Assembly (NCBI GenBank): GCA_026129255.1
Contig: JAHCIJ010000001.1
Location: 62,001 to 126,000, forward strand
Source: Anaerolineales bacterium
GTDB lineage: Bacteria > Chloroflexota > Anaerolineae > Anaerolineales > UBA11579
DNA: 64,000 nucleotides
Direction: 5' to 3'
Shown: piece by piece, positions 45,048 to 51,908 of the stretch
Position numbering within the stretch: position 1 is the first letter of the stretch
Layout: each line of letters opens with the position of its first letter
Notes under the pieces: model-generated
Databases searched by the model: none
What the model was told of the DNA's origin: nothing
What the model saw: only the letters and a program-made list of their open reading frames with translations
Made by a program: the position numbers and the translations under genes

Positions 45048-45287
45048 ATGTCCAAACGTTCATCCATCACCGGCAAGGGTCCCAGCTACGGCAACAACGT
45101 GCCCTTCTCCAAGAAGCGCAGTCGCCGCCGTTGGGATGTGAACTTGCAGGAGCGTCGCATCTGGGTTCCGGAGCTCAAGCGCTTCGTCAAGCTGCGTATC
45201 ACCACGCGTGATCTGCGCAGCATTGATGCCCACGGCCTGTTGGCCTATTTGCGCTCCAACGGCAAGACCCTGGCCGACGTAACCTAG
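45048..45287 (+). CDS. rpmB: Large subunit ribosomal protein bL28
   Basis: 79 residues, basic. KRSSITGKGPSYGNNVPFSKKRSRRRW start (located, about 3-29), LQERRIWVPELKRFVKLRITTRDLRSID core. Family members contact 23S rRNA on the large subunit. AAGGAG seven to eight bases before the ATG. First gene of a three-gene unit with orf80 and rpsR. Confidence 0.95.
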   Translation: MSKRSSITGKGPSYGNNVPFSKKRSRRRWDVNLQERRIWVPELKRFVKLRITTRDLRSIDAHGLLAYLRSNGKTLADVT

Positions 45288-45307
45288 ACCTAGCCCAGGC
45301 GGATCGC

Positions 45308-45550
45308 ATGTCGGTTAGCGAGCACATCGCATACAAGACCAAGCAACAGCACCAAACCCTGGAGCGGCTGCAAGCCAACCCGCGTGTGGAGTTGGTGCGT
45401 GTGGCCGGACCGGAAGAATGCAGCACCGCCCAAACGGTGCAAGGCGTCTACAGCAAATTTGAAGTTCCCGTATTGCCGGTGGAAGGCTGCTCTCGTGAAG
45501 GCGGCTGCATCTGCAACTACGAGCCTGTGTTGAAAGAAATTTATCCTTAG
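45308..45550 (+). CDS. Cys-containing conserved small protein between rpmB and rpsR
   Basis: 80 residues, not matched to a named family. Cys at 38, 61, 67 and 69; the C-terminal half has [14 protein letters not shown], giving C-x5-C-x-C, which could bind zinc or an iron-sulphur cluster. N terminus is helical and charged ([18 protein letters not shown]). Location between two ribosomal protein genes, in the same direction with 20- and 14-base gaps, suggests a translation-linked job (inference). Start codon ATG 45308 has a weak ribosome site. Confidence 0.75.
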   Translation: MSVSEHIAYKTKQQHQTLERLQANPRVELVRVAGPEECSTAQTVQGVYSKFEVPVLPVEGCSREGGCICNYEPVLKEIYP

Positions 45551-45564
45551 GAAGAGAAGCAAGC

Positions 45565-45861
45565 ATGGCATACCGAGACAATCGTGAAGATCGTGTAGAA
45601 GGCGAAGAGAGCACTGAAGAGCGCGGCGGACGTGGCCGTTTCTTCCGCAAGCCCAAGGTAGATCCGTTTGAGGCCGACAAGAACCTCAAGATCGACTACA
45701 AGGATGTGGATCTGCTCAAGCGCTTCCTGACCCCCGAAGGCAAGATCCGTCCCCGCCGCCAGACCGGCGTGATAGCCCGCAACCAGCGCAAGCTGGCCCG
45801 CGCCATCAAGCGTGCCCGCCACCTGGCGCTGCTGTCCTACACTGACCAGTCTTCCGACTGA
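45565..45861 (+). CDS. rpsR: Small subunit ribosomal protein bS18
   Basis: 98 residues. A non-conserved acidic/Arg-rich N-terminal extension ([16 protein letters not shown]) precedes the core: [25 protein letters not shown] and [19 protein letters not shown]. The core is the bS18 signature, which pairs with bS6 on the 30S platform. GGAAGAG lies upstream of the ATG. Terminated by the hairpin at 45886. Confidence 0.95.
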   Translation: MAYRDNREDRVEGEESTEERGGRGRFFRKPKVDPFEADKNLKIDYKDVDLLKRFLTPEGKIRPRRQTGVIARNQRKLARAIKRARHLALLSYTDQSSD

Positions 45862-45885
45862 TACGAGCTTTCTGAATAGAACACA

Positions 45886-45910
45886 ACAGCCCCGCAAGGG
45901 GCTGTTTTTA
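45886..45910 (+). terminator. Intrinsic terminator after rpsR
   Basis: ACAGCCCC, loop GCAA, GGGGCTGT followed by TTTTTATT. Strong stem with T-run. Confidence 0.9.
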
Positions 45911-45929
45911 TTGCCGCAACGGCCACGGT

Positions 45930-45935
45930 TATAAT
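45930..45935 (+). promoter_or_regulatory. -10 box before B12-binding subunit gene
   Basis: TATAAT (45930-45935) covers an in-frame ATG at 45934, so the true start is the later ATG 45952, which has GGGAG ahead. Confidence 0.55.
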
Positions 45936-45951
45936 GCTGTTGGGAGACCTT

Positions 45952-46359
45952 ATGGCTGAGAAGAAAATACGTGTTTTGGTTGGCAAGCCCGGCTTGGATG
46001 GGCACGACCGTGGGGCCAAGGTGATCGCCCGCGCCTTGCGGGACGCCGGTATGGAAGTGATCTACACCGGCCTGCGCCAAACCCCTGAGATGATCGCTGA
46101 GGCCACCCTGCAAGAAGATGTGGATGCCGTGGGACTCTCCATCCTTTCCGGTGCGCACCTCACCCTGGTGCCGCGCATCATCGAGCTGATCCGTGCCAAT
46201 GGTCAGGACGATGTGCGCATCTTCGTGGGCGGCATCATTCCCGATGAGGATGTGCCCAAGTTGCGTGAGCTGGGCGTGGATGGTATCTACGGCCCCGGGT
46301 CTCCCACCCACGCCATCATTGACGACATCCGCAAACTGGTCAACCAAGCTGATCAGTGA
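45952..46359 (+). CDS. Methylmalonyl-CoA mutase small (B12-binding) subunit
   Basis: 135 residues. B12-binding domain with [13 protein letters not shown] (DxHxxG, His supplies the lower axial ligand to cobalt), SILSGAH and VGGIIPDED. Corresponds to the C-terminal domain of methylmalonyl-CoA mutase or a related acyl-CoA mutase when split into two chains. The catalytic large subunit is not in the window. The MeaB chaperone gene follows after 6 bases, supporting the mutase role. An N-terminal start at 45934 is rejected because of the promoter box. Confidence 0.9.
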   Translation: MAEKKIRVLVGKPGLDGHDRGAKVIARALRDAGMEVIYTGLRQTPEMIAEATLQEDVDAVGLSILSGAHLTLVPRIIELIRANGQDDVRIFVGGIIPDEDVPKLRELGVDGIYGPGSPTHAIIDDIRKLVNQADQ

Positions 46360-46365
46360 GGGCGT

Positions 46366-47358
46366 GTGAGCTTGCCTGACGCCGTCCTCCAGGGCGAACG
46401 CCTCGCCATATCGCGCCTCCTGACCGAGGTGGAGAATGACACGCCCGCCGGCCAAGCTGCGCTCAACCAATTGTTCGTGCACACGGGCAAAGCACACCTG
46501 GTGGGCATCACCGGCGCACCGGGCACCGGCAAATCCTCACTGGTCAATCAAATTGCCCTGCACTATCGCAAGGCAGAACCCCCACTCAAAGTAGCCATTG
46601 TGGCCGTAGACCCCAGCAGCCCCTTCACGGGCGGCGCGGTGCTGGGGGACCGCGTGCGCATGCGCGAGCTGTCTGGCGACAGCGGCGTCTTCATCCGCTC
46701 CATGGCGACGCGCGGCTCGTTGGGCGGCCTGGCGGTTGCCACGGCGGGTATGGCCCAGGTGCTGGACGCGGCTGGCTTTGACGTCATCCTGATCGAGACG
46801 GTGGGGGCGGGCCAGTCTGAGGTGGAAATAGTCAAGCTGGCCCATACAGTGCTGGTGGTAGATGTGCCTGGCCTGGGCGACGATGTGCAAGCCATCAAGG
46901 CGGGCATTTTGGAGATCGCCGATATTCTTGTGCTCAACAAGGCGGACCGCCCGGGTGTGGAGGCGGCTGAGCGCGCCCTGCTGGGCATGCTCAAGCTTGG
47001 TCACCCCACCAAGCACCTGGTGCAGCACCACGGCAAGCTGGAAGAGGTGCTGGCCCCAGCGGATACCGCCGCTGACGACTGGCTGATCCCGATCCGCCGT
47101 ACGGTAGCCACCGACAGCAGCGGCCTGCCGGAGCTGCTGGAAATGCTGGGCAAGCACAAGGCGCACCTGCAGCAGAGCGGAGACTGGCAGCGCCGCGAGC
47201 GCTCGCGGCTGCACACCCAATTGCAGGGATTGGTGCAGCACACGCTGATGAGCCAGTGGCGCAACCAGATCAGTGACGAGGAATACAGTCAGGCGCTGGA
47301 TAAGCTGGTGGCACGCGAGCTCTCGCCGCGCCAGGCGTTGCAAGCCTTGCTGGGATAG
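46366..47358 (+). CDS. meaB: MeaB/ArgK-type GTPase, mutase chaperone
   Basis: 330 residues. Walker A GAPGTGKSS, VDPSSPFTGGAVLGDRVRM switch region, DVILIETVGAGQSEVEI, and NKAD (GTP specificity, LVLNKADRPG). MeaB protects and reloads acyl-CoA mutases with adenosylcobalamin. C-terminal helical dimerisation arm (about 270-330). GTG start at 46366. Operon with the B12-binding subunit. Confidence 0.93.
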   Translation: MSLPDAVLQGERLAISRLLTEVENDTPAGQAALNQLFVHTGKAHLVGITGAPGTGKSSLVNQIALHYRKAEPPLKVAIVAVDPSSPFTGGAVLGDRVRMRELSGDSGVFIRSMATRGSLGGLAVATAGMAQVLDAAGFDVILIETVGAGQSEVEIVKLAHTVLVVDVPGLGDDVQAIKAGILEIADILVLNKADRPGVEAAERALLGMLKLGHPTKHLVQHHGKLEEVLAPADTAADDWLIPIRRTVATDSSGLPELLEMLGKHKAHLQQSGDWQRRERSRLHTQLQGLVQHTLMSQWRNQISDEEYSQALDKLVARELSPRQALQALLG

Positions 47359-47439
47359 ATTCGTCGGCCGTGTGGCACAGAGCGAAATTCGGCAGTATCA
47401 TGGGCGTAGCATGATGGTTCGCTTTAGAGGAGCTTCAAC

Positions 47440-47991
47440 GTGATCTATGGTGAGCGCATTCGCCTGCGCGGCGTTGAGCACACAGATCTGCCCGCCTTTG
47501 TCGCCTGGCTGAATGACCCGGATGTACGCCGCAACCTGGCTGCGTACTGGCCGATGTCGCTGGCGCGCGAGGAGCGCTGGTTTAGCGAGTTGGCCAATCG
47601 GCCGGTGCACGAGCAGCCGCTGGTGATCGAAGCGCGAGATGGAGACGGTTGGCTGCATATCGGCAACTGCGGTTTCCATAATATCGATTGGGTGCACCGC
47701 AATGCCGAACTGGGGATTATGATTGGTGTGAAAGACAAGTGGAACCAAGGCTATGGCACGGAGGCGATCCAGTTGTTGCAGCGAGTGGGCTTTGAAACAT
47801 TGAATTTACACCGCCTGTATTTGCGGGTGTACGAACGCAACGGCGCCGGTATCCGCGCCTATGAGAAGGCAGGCTTCGTGCACGAAGGCCGCCAACGTCA
47901 GGCTCAGTATGATGAAGGCAACTACTCAGATGTACTGCTGATGAGCATCTTGCGCCCGGAATGGGACGCTTTGCAGGGGAACTTACAATGA
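47440..47991 (+). CDS. GNAT N-acetyltransferase (RimJ/RimL type)
   Basis: 183 residues. ERIRLRGVEHTDLPAFVAWLND start, core NAELGIMIGVKDKWNQGYGTEAIQLL with the acetyl-CoA loop (Q/R-x-x-G-x-G/A form QGYGTE), and VYERNGAGIRAYEKAGFVHEG. Acetylates an unknown amine or protein N terminus. GTG start 47440 after GAGGAGC. It overlaps the prs start by ATGA, so the two are coupled. Confidence 0.9.
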   Translation: MIYGERIRLRGVEHTDLPAFVAWLNDPDVRRNLAAYWPMSLAREERWFSELANRPVHEQPLVIEARDGDGWLHIGNCGFHNIDWVHRNAELGIMIGVKDKWNQGYGTEAIQLLQRVGFETLNLHRLYLRVYERNGAGIRAYEKAGFVHEGRQRQAQYDEGNYSDVLLMSILRPEWDALQGNLQ

Positions 47992-48977
47992 GCCCCGCGG
48001 CGCGCAGCATCAAGGGGCTGTATGGCGACATCAAGCTGTTTAGCGGCAGCGGCAACCCTGAGCTGGCAGAGACGATCTCCAAATATCTAAAAGTCCCCCT
48101 GAGCGGGCGTGATATTGTTGAATTTTCCAATGAGAACATCATGGTGCGCTTGCACGGCAGCGTGCGCGGCCAGGATGTGTATGTGATCCAATCCACCAGC
48201 CGCCCGGTACAACGCAACTGGATGGAGCTGCTCATCATGCTGCAGACCCTGCGGCTGGATTCGGCGGCGCGCATCACCGCAGTCATCCCCTATATGAGCT
48301 ATGCCCGCTCTGACAAGAAAGACCAGCCGCGCGTGCCGATCGTGGCGCGCCTGATGGCGGATATGGTCCAGATCGCCGGGGCAGACCGTTACATGACGCT
48401 GGATCTGCACGCTGGCCAGATCCAGGGCTTCTTCTCCATCCCCGGGGATGTGCTGACTGCTTTCCACATTCTTTCCAAGCATATCGGTGCCCTGTGCAGC
48501 ACCTTGAAAGACCCTGTCGTGGTGAGCACAGATCTCGGTTTTGCCAAGCGGGCGCGCAACTTTGCTGAGCGCATCAATGTGCCGCTGGCCCTGATCGAAA
48601 AGCGCCGCACCCCGCATGACGCCCGTACGGAAGCGATGAGCGTGGTGGGCGATGTGGTGGACAAAGACGTCATCCTGCTGGATGATGAGGTGGACACCGC
48701 CGGCTCCGTATCCAATGCCATTGAACTGCTCAAGAAGATCGGGGCACGCAATGTGTACCTTGTTTTTGTGCACGCTGTGCTCTCCGGCCCGGCGGTAGAA
48801 CGCCTGGCCGCCCAGCCACTGGCGGGCATTATTACCACGGACACCGTACCGATCGCCGAAGAGGACAAGCGCAAGCTGGGTGACAAGCTCACCATCCTCT
48901 CCGTAGGTGAGCTGTTGGGCGAAGTGATCTCGCGCGCCCACCGCGGCGTCAGCGTCGGCCAAATGTTCAACGAATAA
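47988..48977 (+). CDS. prs: Ribose-phosphate pyrophosphokinase
   Basis: 329 residues. LFSGSGNPELAETISKYL start, PYMSYARSDKKDQPRVPI (ATP site), LDLHAGQIQGFF and the PRPP-binding loop VILLDDEVDTAGS. Makes PRPP from ribose 5-phosphate and ATP for nucleotide, His and Trp synthesis. ATG at 47988 overlaps the acetyltransferase stop; a longer frame start at 47961 lies inside that gene and lacks family residues. A hairpin pair follows. Confidence 0.95.
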   Translation: MSPAARSIKGLYGDIKLFSGSGNPELAETISKYLKVPLSGRDIVEFSNENIMVRLHGSVRGQDVYVIQSTSRPVQRNWMELLIMLQTLRLDSAARITAVIPYMSYARSDKKDQPRVPIVARLMADMVQIAGADRYMTLDLHAGQIQGFFSIPGDVLTAFHILSKHIGALCSTLKDPVVVSTDLGFAKRARNFAERINVPLALIEKRRTPHDARTEAMSVVGDVVDKDVILLDDEVDTAGSVSNAIELLKKIGARNVYLVFVHAVLSGPAVERLAAQPLAGIITTDTVPIAEEDKRKLGDKLTILSVGELLGEVISRAHRGVSVGQMFNE

Positions 48978-48983
48978 CGCGTC

Positions 48984-49038
48984 GCGAACCGTTACTCGCC
49001 GTAAGGCGAGTAGGTTCGCCCGCGCTACGAAGTAGCGC
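48984..49038. repeat. Two adjacent hairpins between prs and mutM
   Basis: Hairpin 1 (48984-49019): GCGAACC..TACTCGCC-GTAA-GGCGAGTA-GGTTCGC. Hairpin 2 (49022-49038): GCGCTAC-GAA-GTAGCGC. The second ends two bases before the mutM ATG (49041), with no visible Shine-Dalgarno, so it would sit on the ribosome-binding region. Confidence 0.8.
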
Positions 49039-49040
49039 AT

Positions 49041-49859
49041 ATGCCTGAGCTCCCCGAAGTTGAAACTGTAGCCCGCTCACTGGTGAGCGGTCAAGGCCTT
49101 GGCCTCAGCGTCCTCGGCCGCCGCTTTGCCGGCGCCAAGGTCAGCTGGGGGCGCAGCATTGCCGCGCCCAGCGCCCGCAGTTTTGCGCAGCAGCTGGCCG
49201 GGCGCCAGGTAACCGGGGTGGGGCGGCGCGGTAAATATATTCGTATTGACCTGTCGCAGGGCAGCTTGCTGGTGCACCTGCGCATGAGCGGCGACCTGTT
49301 GCTGGGCCGCGGCGAGGCGCCGCTGGGGCGCTTCTCCCGCGTGCAGATGTTCTTCGATGATGATGTGCAACTGAGCTTTGACGATGCGCGCAAGTTTGGG
49401 CGCATCTGGCTGCTTGAGGACGCCGAGGCTGTGCTGGGCGCACTCGGCCCCGAGCCGTTTGACGAAGCGCTCACCCCGGCTGTGTTCCACCGCATGCTGG
49501 CGGCGCGCAACCGCCAGCTCAAGCCGCTGCTGCTTGACCAGGCGTTCATCGCCGGCCTGGGCAATATCTATGTAGACGAGGCGTTGTGGACCGCACGGCT
49601 GCACCCACTGCAGGGCAGCCAGGCAGTGGACAAGGCCGCGACGGGCAGGCTGCTGCGCGCCATCCGTAAAGTCTTGGCCGAGGGTATCAAGCGCAACGGG
49701 GCCAGCATCGATTGGGTGTACCGCGGCGGCGAATTCCAGAACTATTTCAAGGCGTACCAGCAGACTGATGAACCCTGCCCGCGCTGCGGCACGCCGATCA
49801 CACGCATGGTGGTGGGCCAGCGCGGTACGCATTACTGTCCTAACTGCCAGCGGCTGTAA
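49041..49859 (+). CDS. mutM: Formamidopyrimidine-DNA glycosylase
   Basis: 272 residues. PELPEVETVARSL start (Pro2 nucleophile after Met removal, Glu3), LVHLRMSG, DARKFGRIWL, the helix-two-turn-helix region, and a C-terminal zinc finger with CPRCGTPI and CPNCQ. It removes oxidised purines such as 8-oxoguanine and cuts the backbone. Family members begin exactly at this Met. Translation start lies right after a hairpin. Confidence 0.94.
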   Translation: MPELPEVETVARSLVSGQGLGLSVLGRRFAGAKVSWGRSIAAPSARSFAQQLAGRQVTGVGRRGKYIRIDLSQGSLLVHLRMSGDLLLGRGEAPLGRFSRVQMFFDDDVQLSFDDARKFGRIWLLEDAEAVLGALGPEPFDEALTPAVFHRMLAARNRQLKPLLLDQAFIAGLGNIYVDEALWTARLHPLQGSQAVDKAATGRLLRAIRKVLAEGIKRNGASIDWVYRGGEFQNYFKAYQQTDEPCPRCGTPITRMVVGQRGTHYCPNCQRL

Positions 49860-49864
49860 CCCCT

Positions 49865-49894
49865 AACCACAAAGGCACAAAGAGCACAAAGAAA
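49865..49894. repeat. CACAAAG element, half copy
   Basis: AACCACAAAGGCACAAAGAGC followed by ACAAAGAAA, five bases after the mutM stop. Third member of the family at 41141 and 44926. It opens the 826-base non-coding stretch 49860-50685. Confidence 0.65.
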
Positions 49895-49960
49895 GTGCAT
49901 CGCCGTCATTGCGATAGGGCATTGAGTCGACATTGCAGATTTGCGGTTCACTGTATGTCT

Positions 49961-50126
49961 TGTCACTCCGAGCGCAGCGAGGAATCCATACTGAGTTTTT
50001 AACAAACACTTCACGTCTGTGTAGCAGGAAATTGTGCAGATATGTGGATTCTGAAAACAGGAGCTTAACGGATTCCTCCTCGCTTTAGCGCCGCTGCACG
50101 GCGCTTACCGCTCGTTCGGAATGACA
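49961..50126. repeat. Inverted pair of GTCACTCCGAGCG-type repeats
   Basis: 49961-49987 (TGTCACTCCGAGCGCAGCGA then GGAATCC) is matched in inverse by 50070-50126 (GGATTCCTCCTCGC ... TCGGAATGACA). The spacing of about 80 bases contains no gene. The whole could fold as one long stem-loop. Confidence 0.7.
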
Positions 50127-50159
50127 AAGGAAGTTATTGTGGCGATATGCCCACTCACC

Positions 50160-50674
50160 TGGCATAGCCGCTGAGCGACGTGACAATCTGGGTTTAATCT
50201 GAGAACGCAAAACCAGATTGCTTCGTGCGCAGCTCCTGGCGGAGCTTGCGCCTCGCAATGACAGTCATAGGAAGGTGTGAGAGCATGCCCTTGCTCTTTG
50301 TCATTGCGAGGACGTGAAGCGGCGTTAGCCGCTGAGCGACGTGGCAATCTGGTGTTACTCGGGGAACCCAAGCCCAGATTGCTTCGTGCGCAGCTCCTGG
50401 CGGAGCTTGCGCCTCGCAATGACAGTCATAGGAAGGTGTGAGAGCATGCCCTATCTCTTGTCATTGCGAGGACATGAGGCGGCGCTAGCCGCTGAACGAC
50501 GTGGCAATCTAGTGTTGAGCCAAGGAAACCGCAACCCAGATTGCTTCGTGCGCAGCTCCTGGCGGAGCTTGCGCCTCGCAATGACAGTCATAGAAGCTGA
50601 GCGCGTGACCCCTTGCTCTTTGTCATTGCGAGGACGTGAAGCGGCGTTAGCCGCTGAGCGACGTGGCAATCTGG
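50160..50674. repeat. Triple ~161-bp repeat of GCAATGACA / TGTCATTGCGAGG palindromes
   Basis: Units begin with CAGATTGCTTCGTGCG at 50214, 50375 and 50537 (periods 161 and 162). Each runs to GCAATGACAGTCATA, then a variable spacer, then the inverse partner TCATTGCGAGGACGTGAAG ... GACGTGGCAATCTGG. A partial partner precedes at 50160-50191. No start signals or protein-like composition; open frames here are by-products of the repeat. With 49860-50159 this makes the only gene-free stretch over 300 bases in the window. The TCATTGCGAGG word is known as a dispersed intergenic repeat in several bacterial genomes. Confidence 0.88.
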
Positions 50675-50685
50675 TTTTCCAGCCT

Positions 50686-51030
50686 TTATTTTTCCAAAAA
50701 CTCCTGCAGCACCACGGCTTGGTTGTGCTCGGTGTCGCGTGCCCCATAGAGCAGCGTAATGGTTTTGTGCTGCTTAGCGAGAGCGCGCAGCTCAGCCACC
50801 GCTGGGTTGGTCTTTAACTCGGCTTTGTACAGCTTGCTAAACTGAGGGAACTTCTCAGGCTCGTGCCCGAACCAGTGGCGTAACTCAGTAGAGGGGCCAA
50901 TCTCTTTGAGCCACAGGTCAATGGCGGCCGCTTCTTTTTTGAGACCACGCGGCCACAAGCGGTCGACCAGCACGCGGTAGCCATCGCTGGCGGCGGCTGC
51001 TTCATATACTCGTTTGAGTTTGATGCTCAC
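50686..51030 (-). CDS. DUF488 family protein
   Basis: 114 residues. IKLKRVYEAAAASDGYRVLVDRLWPRGL and RHWFGHEPEKFPQFSKLYKAEL are the DUF488 (YeaO-like) signatures. Function of the family is unproven. GTG start at 51030, six bases behind AGGAGG. Last gene of a secA / MBL / DUF488 set on the minus strand. Its stop lies 12 bases from the repeat block. Confidence 0.9.
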   Translation of the reverse strand: MSIKLKRVYEAAAASDGYRVLVDRLWPRGLKKEAAAIDLWLKEIGPSTELRHWFGHEPEKFPQFSKLYKAELKTNPAVAELRALAKQHKTITLLYGARDTEHNQAVVLQEFLEK

Positions 51031-51063
51031 GGGAGCCTCCTACTCTTTGTGCAGTCGTGCTAC

Positions 51064-51900
51064 CTACCTGCCATCAACCGGCTGCACCTTCAGCTTGCCG
51101 TCGCTGTCTTGCGTCAGCATGCCCACGGGCATGGTCGTGTCGTGCTCGAACACCAGGGTGGCCTGGGTCTCGAGCGCCCAGTCTTGCCAATAGCCCTTGG
51201 TGCGGATGGTCTCCAGTGGCTCTACATCGTAGGCGGTGACCCAGGCGCGGCGCTCCATGTGCACGGCGTAGCTGGCCAGATCGGCCACGTAGAGCAGCGG
51301 GCGCGTGTCGCCTTCGTACAGGATGCACTGCATGGCGCGCGTGTGGCCGGGGGTCACTACGCAGCGCACCTCTTTGGTCACTTGCGTGTCACCGTGCAGC
51401 AGGCGCAGCTTGCCCTGCTCCCACAGCGGCACATAGTTCTCGGGCAGGTAGGTGGCACGCGTGCGCTCATTGGTGTGCATGGCGTCGGCAAACTCCAGAC
51501 GCTGCACCCAGTATTCGGCATTGGGGAAGGTGGCGACCAACTGGCCATCGGCCAGGGTGGTGTTGCCACTGCAATGGTCGCCGTGCAGGTGCGTGTCGAG
51601 CACAATGTCTACATCCTGCGGGCGGATACCGTGAGCAGCCAAATTCTCCAGCATGGTGCCCTGCGGGTGCTCCAGGTTCCACTGGCGGATGCCTTTTTCG
51701 TTAAGCTTGTCGCCCAGGCCGGTATCTACCAGGATGGTCTTGCCCTCTGAGATGATCAGCAAGCTGGTGAGGTCCATCGGCACCAGGCCGTGCTCATTGG
51801 CTTGCTGCGTGCGACCCCACAGGGCACGCGGCACCAGGCCAAACGGGCCGCCGGGGTCCACCCAGACGCGGCCAGTGGGGATGAGATGCCATTCTGCCAT
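51064..51900 (-). CDS. Metallo-beta-lactamase-fold hydrolase
   Basis: 278 residues. Zinc motif THLHGDHCSG (HxHxDH), DTGLGDKL upstream, further His in VTPGHTRAMQ and Asp in YVADLA. Resembles quorum-quenching lactonase-like members of the fold, but the substrate is not determinable. No signal peptide. It starts 8 bases after the secA stop, so it is likely on the secA message. Confidence 0.88.
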   Translation of the reverse strand: MAEWHLIPTGRVWVDPGGPFGLVPRALWGRTQQANEHGLVPMDLTSLLIISEGKTILVDTGLGDKLNEKGIRQWNLEHPQGTMLENLAAHGIRPQDVDIVLDTHLHGDHCSGNTTLADGQLVATFPNAEYWVQRLEFADAMHTNERTRATYLPENYVPLWEQGKLRLLHGDTQVTKEVRCVVTPGHTRAMQCILYEGDTRPLLYVADLASYAVHMERRAWVTAYDVEPLETIRTKGYWQDWALETQATLVFEHDTTMPVGMLTQDSDGKLKVQPVDGR

Positions 51901-51908
51901 CGGGTTTC

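Noticed and set aside
41141..49894. Insertion sequence
   Set aside because: No transposase gene accompanies the palindromic elements; they are only short repeats.
50341..50817. 158-residue frame in the repeat block
   Set aside because: The peptide repeats (SLRGHEAALAAERRGNLV) only because the DNA repeats; no start signals.
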